NCBI GenBank assembly: GCA_028824015.1
Contig: JAPPFC010000002.1
Coordinates: forward strand, 62,001 to 126,000
From: a bacterium
Lineage (GTDB): Bacteria; Actinomycetota; Acidimicrobiia; Spongiisociales; ZC4RG35
DNA: 64,000 bases
Direction: 5' to 3'
Below, in pieces: positions 53,714 to 63,924 of this stretch (the stretch's first letter is position 1; every line of letters begins with the position of its first letter). Below the pieces are notes generated by a model. That model was given only the letters and a program-made list of their open reading frames with translations. It had not been told where the DNA came from and made no database searches. The position numbers and the translations under genes were made by a program.

Positions 53714-54550
53714 ATGCCCGAACTGCCGGAAGTTGAGACGGTGCGCAGGGCCATCCGGCCCGAACTCGAGGGCCGCAGGGTGGCCTCCGCCCGGATATGT
53801 CATCCCCGCACCGCCCGCCGCCACGCCCGCTGCACCGACGTGGAGGACCGGTTGGTGGGTCGCCGGGTCCATCGGGTGGGCCGGCTCGGAAAATTCCTCC
53901 TGATCGGGCTGGACGCAGGTCTCACCTGGGTGATGCACCTGGGGATGTCGGGGCGGATCCGCCTGTGCGAACCCGGTGCCCCGAAGGAGGTCCACACCCG
54001 CTTCTGGGCCGAGATGGAACCGGGCCCGTCGCTGCGACTGATCGACCCCAGGACCTTCGGGTTCGTGGCGGTGTTCACCCCCGAGGAGTTGGATGGCTCC
54101 ACCCTGGCCCGGCTGGGCGCCGACGCCTGGGAGGAACTCCCCTCGACCGGGCGGCTCTTCGACGCGATGAGGTCGCGGACCATCGCAATCAAGAGCCTGC
54201 TCCTGGACCAGCGCTTCGTGGCGGGCCTGGGGAACATCTACTCCGACGAGGTGCTCCACCGGGCCGGGATCCACCCCTCCCGCCGGTCGGGCGGGCTGTC
54301 GGAGGAGGAGGTGGGAAGGATCCGTTCGGAGATTCGCCCGGTTCTTTCCGAGGGGATCAGCCGGGGAGGCACCAGCCTGGATGACCTGGCCTATCTGTTG
54401 CCGGATGGCCGGGCCGGGGGGTTCCTCGGGTACCTGCGGGTGTACGGCAGGGAAGGCCGGCCCTGCCGAGCCTGTGAGTCCCCGATCGTGAGGATGGTGA
54501 TCGGCGCCCGGTCCTCTTTCTTCTGCCCCGAGTGCCAGTCAGGCCCCTGA
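53714..54550 (+). CDS. mutM: Formamidopyrimidine-DNA glycosylase
   Basis: A 278-residue base-excision repair enzyme for 8-oxoguanine and FaPy. The N-terminal 'PELPEVETVRRAI' supplies the catalytic Pro2 and Glu3; the lysine is in 'RLGKFLLIGLD'. The H2TH region is 'GLGNIYSDEVLHRAGIHP', and the C-terminal zinc finger 'CRACESPIVR...FFCPECQ'. It sits between rnc and smc. Confidence 0.96.
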   Translation: MPELPEVETVRRAIRPELEGRRVASARICHPRTARRHARCTDVEDRLVGRRVHRVGRLGKFLLIGLDAGLTWVMHLGMSGRIRLCEPGAPKEVHTRFWAEMEPGPSLRLIDPRTFGFVAVFTPEELDGSTLARLGADAWEELPSTGRLFDAMRSRTIAIKSLLLDQRFVAGLGNIYSDEVLHRAGIHPSRRSGGLSEEEVGRIRSEIRPVLSEGISRGGTSLDDLAYLLPDGRAGGFLGYLRVYGREGRPCRACESPIVRMVIGARSSFFCPECQSGP

Positions 54551-54613
54551 GAGGGGCCATCGGGGGAACAAACCACCGAAAAGGGGCGCGCTTCCATTAA
54601 TTTGGGTTTGCGG

Positions 54614-57600
54614 ATGTTCCTGAAGTCCATCACTCTCGCCGGGTTCAAATCCTTTGTCAAGCGGACCACTCTCGAGTTCGGTCCGGGGATAACTGTGATC
54701 GTCGGCCCGAACGGCTCGGGAAAGTCCAACATCGTGGATGCGGTGGCCTGGGCCACGGGCCGCCTGTCGACCCGGACGCTTCGCGCCGACCGCTCCGATG
54801 AGTTGCTCTTCTGCGGGACGGCCACCCTGCCCGCCTCCTCCCGGGCCGAGGTGACGCTGGTATTCGACAATACCTCGGGCCTCCTGCCGATCGACCGTCC
54901 CGAGGTGTCGGTCACCCGCCGTTACTACCGCTCGGGCGAGTCCGAGTTCGAGATCAACCGGGTCTCGTGCCGGCTGGTGGACATCACCGAGTTGCTGGCC
55001 GAGGCGGGCATCTGGAAGAGCCAGTATGCGCTGGTGGGCCAGGGCCAGATCGAGCGGGTGCTCAATGCTTCCCCGGCCGAGCACCGCAAGGTCCTGGAGG
55101 AGGCTGCTGGAGTGGGAAAGCACCTGTGGCGGCGCGACAAGGCGGTCCGGCGCCTGGAGTCCACCGGCGGGGACCTGGACCGCATCGGAGATTTGATCGC
55201 GGAGAAGCAGCGAAGGATGCGTCCGTTGCGCCGGCAGGCCGAGGCGCTGGGGAGGTACCAGCAGTTGTCGGGAGAGATCAGGGCGTTGCGCATCTACCTG
55301 GAGGGAGAGAGGCTCCGGGAACTCGACGAGCAACTGGCCTCCGCCATAGCGGGCCGCAGGAGTTGGGAGGAGGCGCGTTCGGGAGCGATCGCGGACCGCC
55401 AGCGGAGCCTGGCGGCTCTTTCGGAGAACGAAGCCGCCCTCGAGGACCTCCGCTCCGATCCGGCGAGCGGGGCGCTTCGGGACTGGGAGATGGCCACCGA
55501 GCGGATGCGTCGTCTGTCGGAGGTGGCGGCCCTCCGGACCGAGGCCCGCCGCCGCCGCCGCCAGGTCGAGGCCCTGGGAAGATCCCTGGTGGAGGAGCGC
55601 CTCTCGCTGGAGCAGGGGATGGAGAGATTGGACGACCGGATAGCTTCGGGCGAGCGCGCCGTCGAGCGGGCCCGGTCCGCCGAGGCCCGGCTGGCCAGGG
55701 AGGAACGGAGGCTGGCGGTCCTGAGGGGTGCGGGAGCGGAGGCGGAACTGGGAGGACTGGAGAACGAGTTGGCGGCGCTGGAGGCTGCCGGAGAACGGGA
55801 TGCGGGGGAACTGGAGGGGGTGGAGGCCCGGCTCTCGGAGTTGGCGGCCACCGCAGAGGGCCTGGACTCCCGGATGGAGGAGGCCTCGCAGGCGCTGGCC
55901 GCGGCGGAAGCCCTGTACCGCACCGGGACCGAAGAGATGGAGCTTGCGACCCGGAGGGCCCGGGAGGCCCGTTCGCGGTTGCGGGCGGCCGAGGCCCGGG
56001 CGGCCGAGGCCCGCGCGGCCATGGCCGAGGCGACCGGGAGGCTGGAGGCGGCCCGGGAGGCCCTGAAGGCCCGGGATCCCGCCCGGAGGAGGCAGGTGGA
56101 GGCTCTGAGCGGATGGACGGGATGGGTCTCCCAACTGCTCTCCGTACCCGGGGAGTTGGCCGGGGCGGTGGAGGCGGCGCTGGAGAGATGGGCCGAGGCG
56201 GCGGTGTTCGAAGGACCCGTGGGGCTGGGCAACGCAGTGGACCGGTTGGGAGAGGCGGACGGCGCCGACGGCGCTCTCGCGATGGTCAGCCTGCGCTCTC
56301 CCCGGCGATCGGAGAGCCATGCCCGGTCGGCGGCCTCGTCCGGAAGCAGGCTCGTGCCTCTCCTCGACCTGCTGGGAGAGGACCGCCCATCCGGTTTGAA
56401 TATGCGGCTTCTGGGCGACGTGGTGCTGGTGGAGGACTGGCGAACCGGGTGGGAAGCGGTGGAGAGCCATCCCCACCTGCGAGCGGTGACGCGCCGGGGA
56501 GACCTGATAACCGCCCGGGGAATCCGCCTGCGCGGCGGCGCCCGCCTGCCTGACCTGGCCGAGGCTTCCGCGGAGGCGGAGGAGGCTGTCGCAACCTGTG
56601 ACCGACTACGGGAGGAGGCGCGGCGACTGGGCGCCGAGGCGCGGCTGGGGGAGGAGAGACAGGAAGAAGCGACCGCCCGGTGGAGCGAACGCCGCGCTGA
56701 GTCGCTGGCGTGCCGGCAGAACCTGGATCGGCTGGTGTCGCGCCGGGCGGAACTGCAGGGAGAGGAGCGCCGACTGCGCGAGCGACGGCACTCCCTCAGG
56801 GAGGGAGAAGCTGCGCGACGGACCCGCCTGGGGGAGTTGGAAGGGCGGATCGCCCGGTTGCGGGTCGGACGGTTGGATGCCGCCGAGGAGGCGGAGCGAC
56901 TGGCCGAGCGACTGGAGCGGGCCTCCCGGGACCGCGCGGCTGCCGAAGAGGAGCACCGGTCCCGAATCGCCGAACTCACCCGTCTCAGGGAGGAACGACG
57001 GCTGGGACAGGCCCGTTACGAGAAGGTCGTGATGGAGTTGACGAAGGTCTCCTACCTGCCCGAGGAGTCCTCCCCCGACTACTCGGGGGAAGTGGCGGAG
57101 TTGGCCGGGGAGGCGCTCCGGCTGATGTCCGACCGGCGGGAGGCGCTGGTCGCGGCCGACCGGGCGTCGAATCAGAGGTCGCGGGAGTTGGCGGAGGAGG
57201 CGGGACGGATCCGGGAGGCGATCGGGCGAGCCGACGAAACCGAGCGCCGCGCCACCGTGGAGTTGGAGTGGCTGATCGCCGAGGTCTCCCGGTTGGAGTC
57301 CCGCCGCCTGTCGGTGACCGAGAGCCTCCGGATGGTGGACGCCGATCCCACGGAGGCGCTCTCCGCGCCGGTCCCCGACGTGGAGGACCCCGAGGCGACC
57401 CTGCAGTCCCTGGTTGCCGAGATGGAACGGGCCGGGCCGATAAACCACTACGCCGCCCTGGACCTCTCGGAACTGGAGTCGGAGGTCACGGAGTTGTCCG
57501 GCCAGTACGACGACATCGTCGAGTCCCGGGAACGACTGGGCAGGGTCATCTCGGAGTTGGAGAGGGAGGCGACCGATCGCTACTTGGCCACCTTCCGGGA

Positions 57601-58072
57601 GACGGCCTCTGCCTTCGAAAGATCCTTCGGGCAGGTCTTTCCCGGCGGGCGGGGCCGGCTTCGCCTGGTGGATTCGGCCGACCCGCTCGGTTCGGGAGTG
57701 GAGATCCGAGCTCAGCCCTCGGGAAAACGGGTGTCTCGGCTCAGCCTGCTGTCGGGAGGAGAGCGGGCCCTGGGGGCCCTGGCCTTCCTGTTCGCCATGA
57801 TGAAGACGCGTCCGTCCCCCTTCTACCTGCTGGATGAAGTGGACGCCACCCTGGACTCGGCCAACCTGCACCGGGTGCTGGGCATGGTCCGGGAACTCAG
57901 TTCGGAGGCCCAGATCCTGGTCATAACCCATCAGCCCCAGACCGCCGAGTCCGCCGATCTCCTCTACGGCGTGACCATGCCGCCCGGGGGCGCCACCCGG
58001 GTGGTCTCCATGCGCATGGACCAGGCAGGCACCGGTTTGCCGGGCTTGCAGACTCCCGCCAAGTCCGCCTGA
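54614..58072 (+). CDS. smc: Chromosome segregation protein SMC
   Basis: A 1152-residue condensin ATPase. ATG 54614 gives 'MFLKSITLAGFKSFVKRTTL'; Walker A is 'GPNGSGKS' (31-38). A long Arg/Glu/Ala-rich coiled coil surrounds a hinge at about 490-640 ('WVSQLLSVPGELAGAVEAAL'). The signature 'RLSLLSGGERALGALAFLFA' and Walker B 'FYLLDEVDATLD' close the head. scpA and scpB are not in the window. A 1.7-kb stretch with a CBS-domain gene separates it from ftsY. Confidence 0.96.
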   Translation: MFLKSITLAGFKSFVKRTTLEFGPGITVIVGPNGSGKSNIVDAVAWATGRLSTRTLRADRSDELLFCGTATLPASSRAEVTLVFDNTSGLLPIDRPEVSVTRRYYRSGESEFEINRVSCRLVDITELLAEAGIWKSQYALVGQGQIERVLNASPAEHRKVLEEAAGVGKHLWRRDKAVRRLESTGGDLDRIGDLIAEKQRRMRPLRRQAEALGRYQQLSGEIRALRIYLEGERLRELDEQLASAIAGRRSWEEARSGAIADRQRSLAALSENEAALEDLRSDPASGALRDWEMATERMRRLSEVAALRTEARRRRRQVEALGRSLVEERLSLEQGMERLDDRIASGERAVERARSAEARLAREERRLAVLRGAGAEAELGGLENELAALEAAGERDAGELEGVEARLSELAATAEGLDSRMEEASQALAAAEALYRTGTEEMELATRRAREARSRLRAAEARAAEARAAMAEATGRLEAAREALKARDPARRRQVEALSGWTGWVSQLLSVPGELAGAVEAALERWAEAAVFEGPVGLGNAVDRLGEADGADGALAMVSLRSPRRSESHARSAASSGSRLVPLLDLLGEDRPSGLNMRLLGDVVLVEDWRTGWEAVESHPHLRAVTRRGDLITARGIRLRGGARLPDLAEASAEAEEAVATCDRLREEARRLGAEARLGEERQEEATARWSERRAESLACRQNLDRLVSRRAELQGEERRLRERRHSLREGEAARRTRLGELEGRIARLRVGRLDAAEEAERLAERLERASRDRAAAEEEHRSRIAELTRLREERRLGQARYEKVVMELTKVSYLPEESSPDYSGEVAELAGEALRLMSDRREALVAADRASNQRSRELAEEAGRIREAIGRADETERRATVELEWLIAEVSRLESRRLSVTESLRMVDADPTEALSAPVPDVEDPEATLQSLVAEMERAGPINHYAALDLSELESEVTELSGQYDDIVESRERLGRVISELEREATDRYLATFRETASAFERSFGQVFPGGRGRLRLVDSADPLGSGVEIRAQPSGKRVSRLSLLSGGERALGALAFLFAMMKTRPSPFYLLDEVDATLDSANLHRVLGMVRELSSEAQILVITHQPQTAESADLLYGVTMPPGGATRVVSMRMDQAGTGLPGLQTPAKSA

Positions 58073-58426
58073 CTTATCGAGGCTTGCCGAGAGAGCCGTA
58101 TCTGAGTTCGCTCGGTGGACAGCGAGGCGGGTAGCCGACCCCTTTGAGCGCTCTTGACGCATTCCCCGAGCAGGCCGCGGGGCTGCTATCGATCGGTCAC
58201 TCGATTCATGCTTTCGATGATCCAGCGACGCTGTCCTAAGAACCTGACCAGCCTCGTCAACTACCAAAAGCCCTTCCGACAACCCGACCGAATCTCCACG
58301 ATGCGGGGGAACCCTAGGAATGGACGTCCGGGTACTGGTGATCCGAAAGTACCGAATGTGATCCTGGCGCCGGGCCGGCGCTCCGGTGAGGAGTACACAA
58401 AAGCAGGAGTGGACACGGCCCCCCGG
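58073..58426. other. 354-bp region after smc, no gene seen
   Basis: It lies between the convergent smc and CBS-domain genes. Readings on either strand are short and without domain signal. No clear hairpin with U run was found, so the position of transcription stop is unknown. Confidence 0.5.
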
Positions 58427-59281
58427 TCAGGCGCCGCAAACAACCTCGATGTAGTCGGCGATCTCCCTGAAGGTCACCACACCGAGGGCGCGCCGCGTCT
58501 CGTTGATGAGCACCAGGTAGCGATGACCCAGCTTCGCCATGATGCTGAGGGCCTCGCTGATCGGCGTATCGGGGGCTGCGGCGGCGATCTCCTCGGTCAT
58601 CCAGTCCCGTACCGGCCGGTCGGCCAGATCCTCCACCCGACAGGCGACCTTCCAGAATATGTCGTGCTCGGTCAACTCGCCGATCACCGCACCCCGGTGG
58701 TTGACGACCGACACCAGCCCGGTTTGGGCTGACACCATTGCCTCGATGGCAACGGACAGGGAGTCCTCGGGAGTGACCAGCAGCGGTTCGTGGGCGGACA
58801 GGCCGGTGAGGTCTACAAAGTGCAGATTGTGCTCCGGTGACAGGTCGGGGCCGAGGTCCCTCTGGGACTCCAGGAACCCCGCCGCCATCCGGATGAGGTC
58901 GTAGTGGTTGACGAAGCCGAGGAGGTCGCCGTCTTCGCTGGTAACCGGGAGGTTGCGGAACCGACGGGCGTTCATAAGGCGCAACGCGTCGATGGCCGAG
59001 GCGCCGTGGTCGATCACCATCGGGTCCGCCGTCATGAAGTGATCCACCGGAGCGTCCCACACATCGGGGGACCGTACCACATGGTTGGTGACGTCCCGCT
59101 CGGTAAAGATACCGGCGAGCCTGCCTCCGTCGGTGATCACCGCGCACCCCGTGCGCTGGGCGGCCATGGCGGCCACCACGTTGCGAACTCTCCTGCCGCT
59201 TCCGACTACGACGTGCGACGACAGCTTCAAGCGCGACAGAGGCATGCTTTCGAAGTGCTGCACGATGGTGCTGCTCGTCAC
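58427..59281 (-). CDS. Protein of four CBS domains (two Bateman modules)
   Basis: A 284-residue soluble protein made of two CBS pairs. First: 'VVAAMAAQRTGCAVITDGGR' with 'GIFTERDVTN', then 'IDALRLMNARRFRNLPVTSE' with 'GFVNHYDLIR'. Second: 'AIEAMVSAQTGLVSVVNHRG' with 'GELTEHDIFW', then 'SEALSIMAKLGHRYLVLINE' with 'GVVTFREIAD'. Such modules bind AMP, ATP or SAM and usually control an attached enzyme or channel; none is attached here. The gene is on the strand opposite to its neighbours, interrupting the usual smc-ftsY order. Confidence 0.9.
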   Translation of the reverse strand: MTSSTIVQHFESMPLSRLKLSSHVVVGSGRRVRNVVAAMAAQRTGCAVITDGGRLAGIFTERDVTNHVVRSPDVWDAPVDHFMTADPMVIDHGASAIDALRLMNARRFRNLPVTSEDGDLLGFVNHYDLIRMAAGFLESQRDLGPDLSPEHNLHFVDLTGLSAHEPLLVTPEDSLSVAIEAMVSAQTGLVSVVNHRGAVIGELTEHDIFWKVACRVEDLADRPVRDWMTEEIAAAAPDTPISEALSIMAKLGHRYLVLINETRRALGVVTFREIADYIEVVCGA

Positions 59282-59741
59282 GTTTCTCCTCTGGTCCGGA
59301 AACCTTCTTTGGCCTGTTTCACCGATGTGTTTGGTGGGGTTGCGGGGGTGTTGATGTGGCGAAGCGCCTTACTGACCTGGGAGAATAGCTGTTGTGACGT
59401 CTTGGCTGTCACCAGGTTAAAGGTGGCCTTGTGAAGGCTTGCCTGTCACCAGGTTAGAGGCGGCCTTGTGAAAAGGGTACCAAGTATTGGCGCCATCCGC
59501 ACCGGCACAGCCAAAGGAGGGAGCCGAGGGCGGCGATAAAGTCAGGCAACACACTGTCAGGGTTGCTGTAGAAGCCACCGGGATGGCTGAAACACCGTCC
59601 GATACAGGTTCATCCTGTCCAATGGCTCATTTTGGGGTGGGTTGCGCACGAACGACATCCGGGGTTGGGAAGGGTCGGGGTGGGGGAATGGGCGGCCTTC
59701 CGCGGGTGTCGGGGAAGTGATGAGCATTAAAATGGCCGAGA
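59282..59741. other. 460-bp region between the divergent CBS gene and ftsY
   Basis: It probably carries promoters in both directions. It contains a 37-bp-period tandem repeat at 59406-59475. Open frames in it (for example 59487-59720) are of low complexity and without family signal, so no gene is called. Confidence 0.5.
59406..59475. repeat. Two-copy 33-bp tandem repeat
   Basis: CTGTCACCAGGTTAAAGG-type copies at 59406-59438 and 59443-59475, separated by 4 bp (period 37), with about two differences. It lies upstream of ftsY. Confidence 0.8.
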
Positions 59742-60704
59742 GTGGCATGGCTGATGCGCTGGTGGAGAAGGCGTCGCTCTTCGGTCCCCGAACAGAGAGC
59801 TGTCGTGGATCCGACCGTCTCCGCTCTGGCGAAGACCCGGCGCGCCCTGATGGCGGCTCTGAGATCAGCCGGGGGGGACGAGCGGCTCAACGCCGCCTTC
59901 TGGTCCGGGTTGGAGGAGGCCCTGGTGGCGTCGGATTTGGGAGTGGAGATCTCGGCGGAACTGGTCTCGGCGGTCCGGAGCCGACAGCCTGCCGACCGCG
60001 CAGGCGCCCGGGAGCTTCTGGCCGAGGAGATGATCGGGTTGTTGGGAGACGCCGACCGGAGCCTGGCATGGTCCGGCAACGGGTCCCCGCGGGTTGTGAT
60101 GGTGGTGGGGGTGAACGGGGCGGGCAAGACCACCACCTCCGCAAAGCTCGCCCACCGGCTGGCGTCGGAGGGAAGGGACTGCCTGCTGGGCGCGGCGGAC
60201 ACCCATCGCCCGGCCGCGCAGAGCCAGTTGGCGACCTGGGCGGAGCGGATGGGGGTGGAGATCGTGGGGGGAGAGGATGGCGCCGATCCGGCCGCGGTCG
60301 CCCGCGACGCCTGGACGGCGGCGAAGAGCCGGGGCCATGAGGTGGTGGTCATAGACACCGCCGGCCGGTTGCACGCCAAGACCCACCTGATGAGCCAACT
60401 GGAGAAGATGAAACGGGTGCTCACCAAGGTTGCCGGAAGGGTGGATGAGGTGCTCCTGGTGCTTGACGCCTCCACCGGCCAGAACGGGGTGGCCCAGGCC
60501 CGGGAGTTCTGCGAGCGGGTGGGGGTGACCGGGGTGGTGCTCACCAAGCTGGACGGGACCGCCCGCGGCGGGGTGGCGGTGGCCGTCGAGCGGCTACTGG
60601 GGACGCCGGTCAAGCTGGTGGGGACCGGAGAAGGACTGTCGGATCTGGCGGCATTCGACGCCGGGACATTCGTGCGGGGGTTGCTGGAGGACGGACCCCG
60701 ATGA
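59742..60704 (+). CDS. ftsY: Signal recognition particle receptor FtsY
   Basis: A 320-residue SRP GTPase docking ribosome-nascent chains to the membrane. The P-loop 'GVNGAGKTT' is at 123-131, followed by 'DTHRPAAQSQLATWAERM', 'VVIDTAGRLHAKTHLMSQLE', 'LVLDASTGQNGVAQA' and 'TKLDGTARGG'. The N-terminal part is short: a basic Trp/Arg segment ('MRWWRRRR') but no long acidic A domain. The stop overlaps cdd (ATGA). Confidence 0.94.
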   Translation: MAWLMRWWRRRRSSVPEQRAVVDPTVSALAKTRRALMAALRSAGGDERLNAAFWSGLEEALVASDLGVEISAELVSAVRSRQPADRAGARELLAEEMIGLLGDADRSLAWSGNGSPRVVMVVGVNGAGKTTTSAKLAHRLASEGRDCLLGAADTHRPAAQSQLATWAERMGVEIVGGEDGADPAAVARDAWTAAKSRGHEVVVIDTAGRLHAKTHLMSQLEKMKRVLTKVAGRVDEVLLVLDASTGQNGVAQAREFCERVGVTGVVLTKLDGTARGGVAVAVERLLGTPVKLVGTGEGLSDLAAFDAGTFVRGLLEDGPR

Positions 60705-61129
60705 ACGACCACGACGCTCTGGTGGAGAGGGCGCGCCGGGCGGCCCGCAACTCCTACTCCCCGTACTCGGGGTTCCGGGTGGGAGCGGCGCTCCTGACCG
60801 GCGACGGGGCGGTCTTCTCCGGCGCCAACGTGGAGAACGCCGCATACCCGGTCTCCAACTGCGCGGAGGCGACCGCGGTCAACACCGCGGCGGCGGCGGG
60901 GACCAGGCGGATACGCACCGTGGCCGTGGCCTGCATCGACGCCGACTCCATCGCCAACGCCTACCCGTGCGGGCGGTGTCGACAGGTGATGAACGAGTTC
61001 GGGGTGGAGACGGTGCTGGTGGCCACCGGCGACGGCCCCTATCGGACCCATGGGCTCTCCGAACTCCTGCCCTACGGGTTCTCCGGTGACTTTCTCCGGG
61101 GGGAGGAGCAGGGCCCGGGCGGGAGTTGA
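60701..61129 (+). CDS. cdd: Cytidine deaminase
   Basis: A 142-residue zinc enzyme deaminating cytidine and deoxycytidine. The active site has C54-A-E56 in 'SNCAEATAV' and C90/C93 in 'YPCGRCRQV', the tri-cysteine form of the tetrameric class. 'ARNSYSPYSGFRVGAALLTG' is the substrate region. It adds to the pyrimidine-salvage set found elsewhere in the window. ATG overlaps the ftsY stop. Confidence 0.95.
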   Translation: MNDHDALVERARRAARNSYSPYSGFRVGAALLTGDGAVFSGANVENAAYPVSNCAEATAVNTAAAAGTRRIRTVAVACIDADSIANAYPCGRCRQVMNEFGVETVLVATGDGPYRTHGLSELLPYGFSGDFLRGEEQGPGGS

Positions 61130-61207
61130 CACCACGCCGGCGGAGTAGACTTTTGCGGGTCAGAAGCGCCCGAACAGGGGTGGGCACCCTCGCCGGAAGG
61201 ACCCCAC

Positions 61208-62488
61208 ATGATTGATATGCGTCCCCTCTCCGAGGTGGATCCCGCCACCGCCGGTTTGATCCGCCGTGACGTGGAGAGACAGAACAGCCACATTCACCTG
61301 ATCGCCTCGGAGAACTTCGCGTCGCCGGCGGTGATGGCCGCATCAGGCTCCATCTTCACCAACAAGTACGCAGAGGGCTATCCGGGCCGCCGCTACTACG
61401 AAGGCTGCGCGGTGGTCGACGAGATCGAGACCCTGGCCATAGAGCGGGCCAAGTCGCTGTTCGGGGCGGCCAGCGCCAACGTTCAGCCCCATTCGGGGGC
61501 CCAGGCCAACATGAGTGTCTACTTCTCGCTGCTGAGCCCGGGCGACACCGTGCTGGGTATGCGGCTCGACCAGGGGGGACACCTCACCCACGGGTCGCCG
61601 GTCAACTTCTCGGGCCTGTACTACGACTTCGCGGCGTACGGCGTCGATCCCGACACCGAACTGGTCGACATGGACCAGGTGAGAGCGCTGGCGCTCGAGC
61701 ACCGTCCCAAGATTCTGCTGGCGGGCTACTCGGCCTATTCCAGACGCCTCGACTACGAGGGATTCCGGGAGATCGCCGATGAGGTGGAGGCGGTTTTCAT
61801 GGTGGACGCCGCGCACTTCATCGGCCTGGTGGCCGGGAAGGCCTTCCCCAACCCGGTCCCCTACGCCGACATCGTCACCGGCACCACCCACAAGGCCCTG
61901 AGAGGGCCCCGCGGCGGCCTGGCGCTGGCCAGGGAGGAATACGCCGCCGCGATCAACAAGGCGGTGTTCCCCAACGCCCAGGGCGGGCCGATCATCAACC
62001 AGGTGGCGGCCAAGGCGGTCTGCTTCCTGGAGGCCTCGACGCCCGAGTTCCGCTCGTACGCGGCCCAGGTGGTGGCCAATGCCTCGGCGATGGCCGATGC
62101 GGTGCAGGAGTCCGGCGCCCGGGTGGTCTCGGGCGGCACCGACAATCACCTGTTCCTCATCGACCTGCGCTCGGTCTCCGAAGACCTGACCGGCCGGGCC
62201 GCGGCCCGGCTGCTGGATGAGCTGGGAATCACCCTCAATTTCAACACCATCCCCTTCGATCCCCGGCCTCCCTGGCGGGCGTCCGGACTCCGGATCGGGA
62301 CTCCCGCCATGACCTCGCAGGGCATGACCGAACCGCAGGCCAGGGAGGTGGGCTCCCTGATCGTGGAGGCGCTCCGGGGACGCGGCGACGAATCGGTCCG
62401 GGCCGGTGTCGCCGCCAGGGTGGCGGAGTTGGCCGCCTCCTTCACTCCCTACCCCGCCGGTTTTCGGGGATACGGCGCGACGGGATAA
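61208..62488 (+). CDS. glyA: Serine hydroxymethyltransferase
   Basis: A 426-residue PLP enzyme interconverting serine and glycine with tetrahydrofolate. 'NSHIHLIASENFASPAVMAA', 'NKYAEGYPGRRYYEGCAVVD' and 'VTGTTHKALRGPRGG' with the PLP lysine K229 are all conserved. The 78-bp leader contains small inverted repeats but no riboswitch I recognise. Directly upstream of the ATP synthase genes. Confidence 0.96.
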   Translation: MIDMRPLSEVDPATAGLIRRDVERQNSHIHLIASENFASPAVMAASGSIFTNKYAEGYPGRRYYEGCAVVDEIETLAIERAKSLFGAASANVQPHSGAQANMSVYFSLLSPGDTVLGMRLDQGGHLTHGSPVNFSGLYYDFAAYGVDPDTELVDMDQVRALALEHRPKILLAGYSAYSRRLDYEGFREIADEVEAVFMVDAAHFIGLVAGKAFPNPVPYADIVTGTTHKALRGPRGGLALAREEYAAAINKAVFPNAQGGPIINQVAAKAVCFLEASTPEFRSYAAQVVANASAMADAVQESGARVVSGGTDNHLFLIDLRSVSEDLTGRAAARLLDELGITLNFNTIPFDPRPPWRASGLRIGTPAMTSQGMTEPQAREVGSLIVEALRGRGDESVRAGVAARVAELAASFTPYPAGFRGYGATG

Positions 62489-62523
62489 CCTTTGGGTAGT
62501 TCATCGACACCGGAGGAGCGGGT

Positions 62524-62891
62524 TTGGACATAGAAGCCTTGATGGGCCGCCGCTTGGCGCGGCGGGCTGTTTGGTTGGCTCCCCTTACCGGAGTGGTTTC
62601 CTGGGCGCTGTGGACTCCCCTGGCAGGGTTCTGGGCGGTGATGGGAGCGCTGGCCGCCGCCGGTTCCTTCGCGGTCACCGGCTGGGCACTGTCGCGGGCG
62701 GCCCGCCGTTCCTATCTCACCCTGGGGGCGGTTGCCTTCGGGGGTTTCGTGGTGCGCCTGGCAATCATCACCCTCCTGGTCTGGGCGGCGGTGGGCATCT
62801 GGGACGCCCACCTGTACGGGATCTTCCTCGGGGTGGGCACGGCCTGGCTGGTCGCCCTGACTTCCGAGGCGCGTAGACAGGTGGCCACCGG

Positions 62892-62895
<4 letters not shown>
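62524..62895 (+). CDS. ATP synthase protein I-like membrane protein
   Basis: A 123-residue protein with four hydrophobic helices ('VWLAPLTGVVSWALWTPLAG', 'FWAVMGALAAAGSFAVTGWA', 'LTLGAVAFGGFVVRLAIITL', 'LYGIFLGVGTAWLVALTS'). The arginine in the third helix and the position before atpB fit AtpI, the assembly helper for the c-ring. TTG start with GGAGGA seven bases before it. It overlaps atpB by 4 bp. Confidence 0.8.
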
Positions 62896-63922
<1,027 letters not shown>

Positions 63923-63924
63923 GA

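Noticed and set aside
58154-58732. Plus-strand open frame of 192 residues after smc
   Set aside because: Mostly antisense to the CBS-domain gene, with no recognisable motifs or ribosome binding site.
59406-59475. Possible CRISPR remnant
   Set aside because: Only two copies, 4 bp apart, with no spacer-sized interval and no cas gene in the window.
61130-61207. Riboswitch before glyA
   Set aside because: Only 78 bases with small inverted repeats; it does not match the glycine, ZTP or SAM motifs I know.
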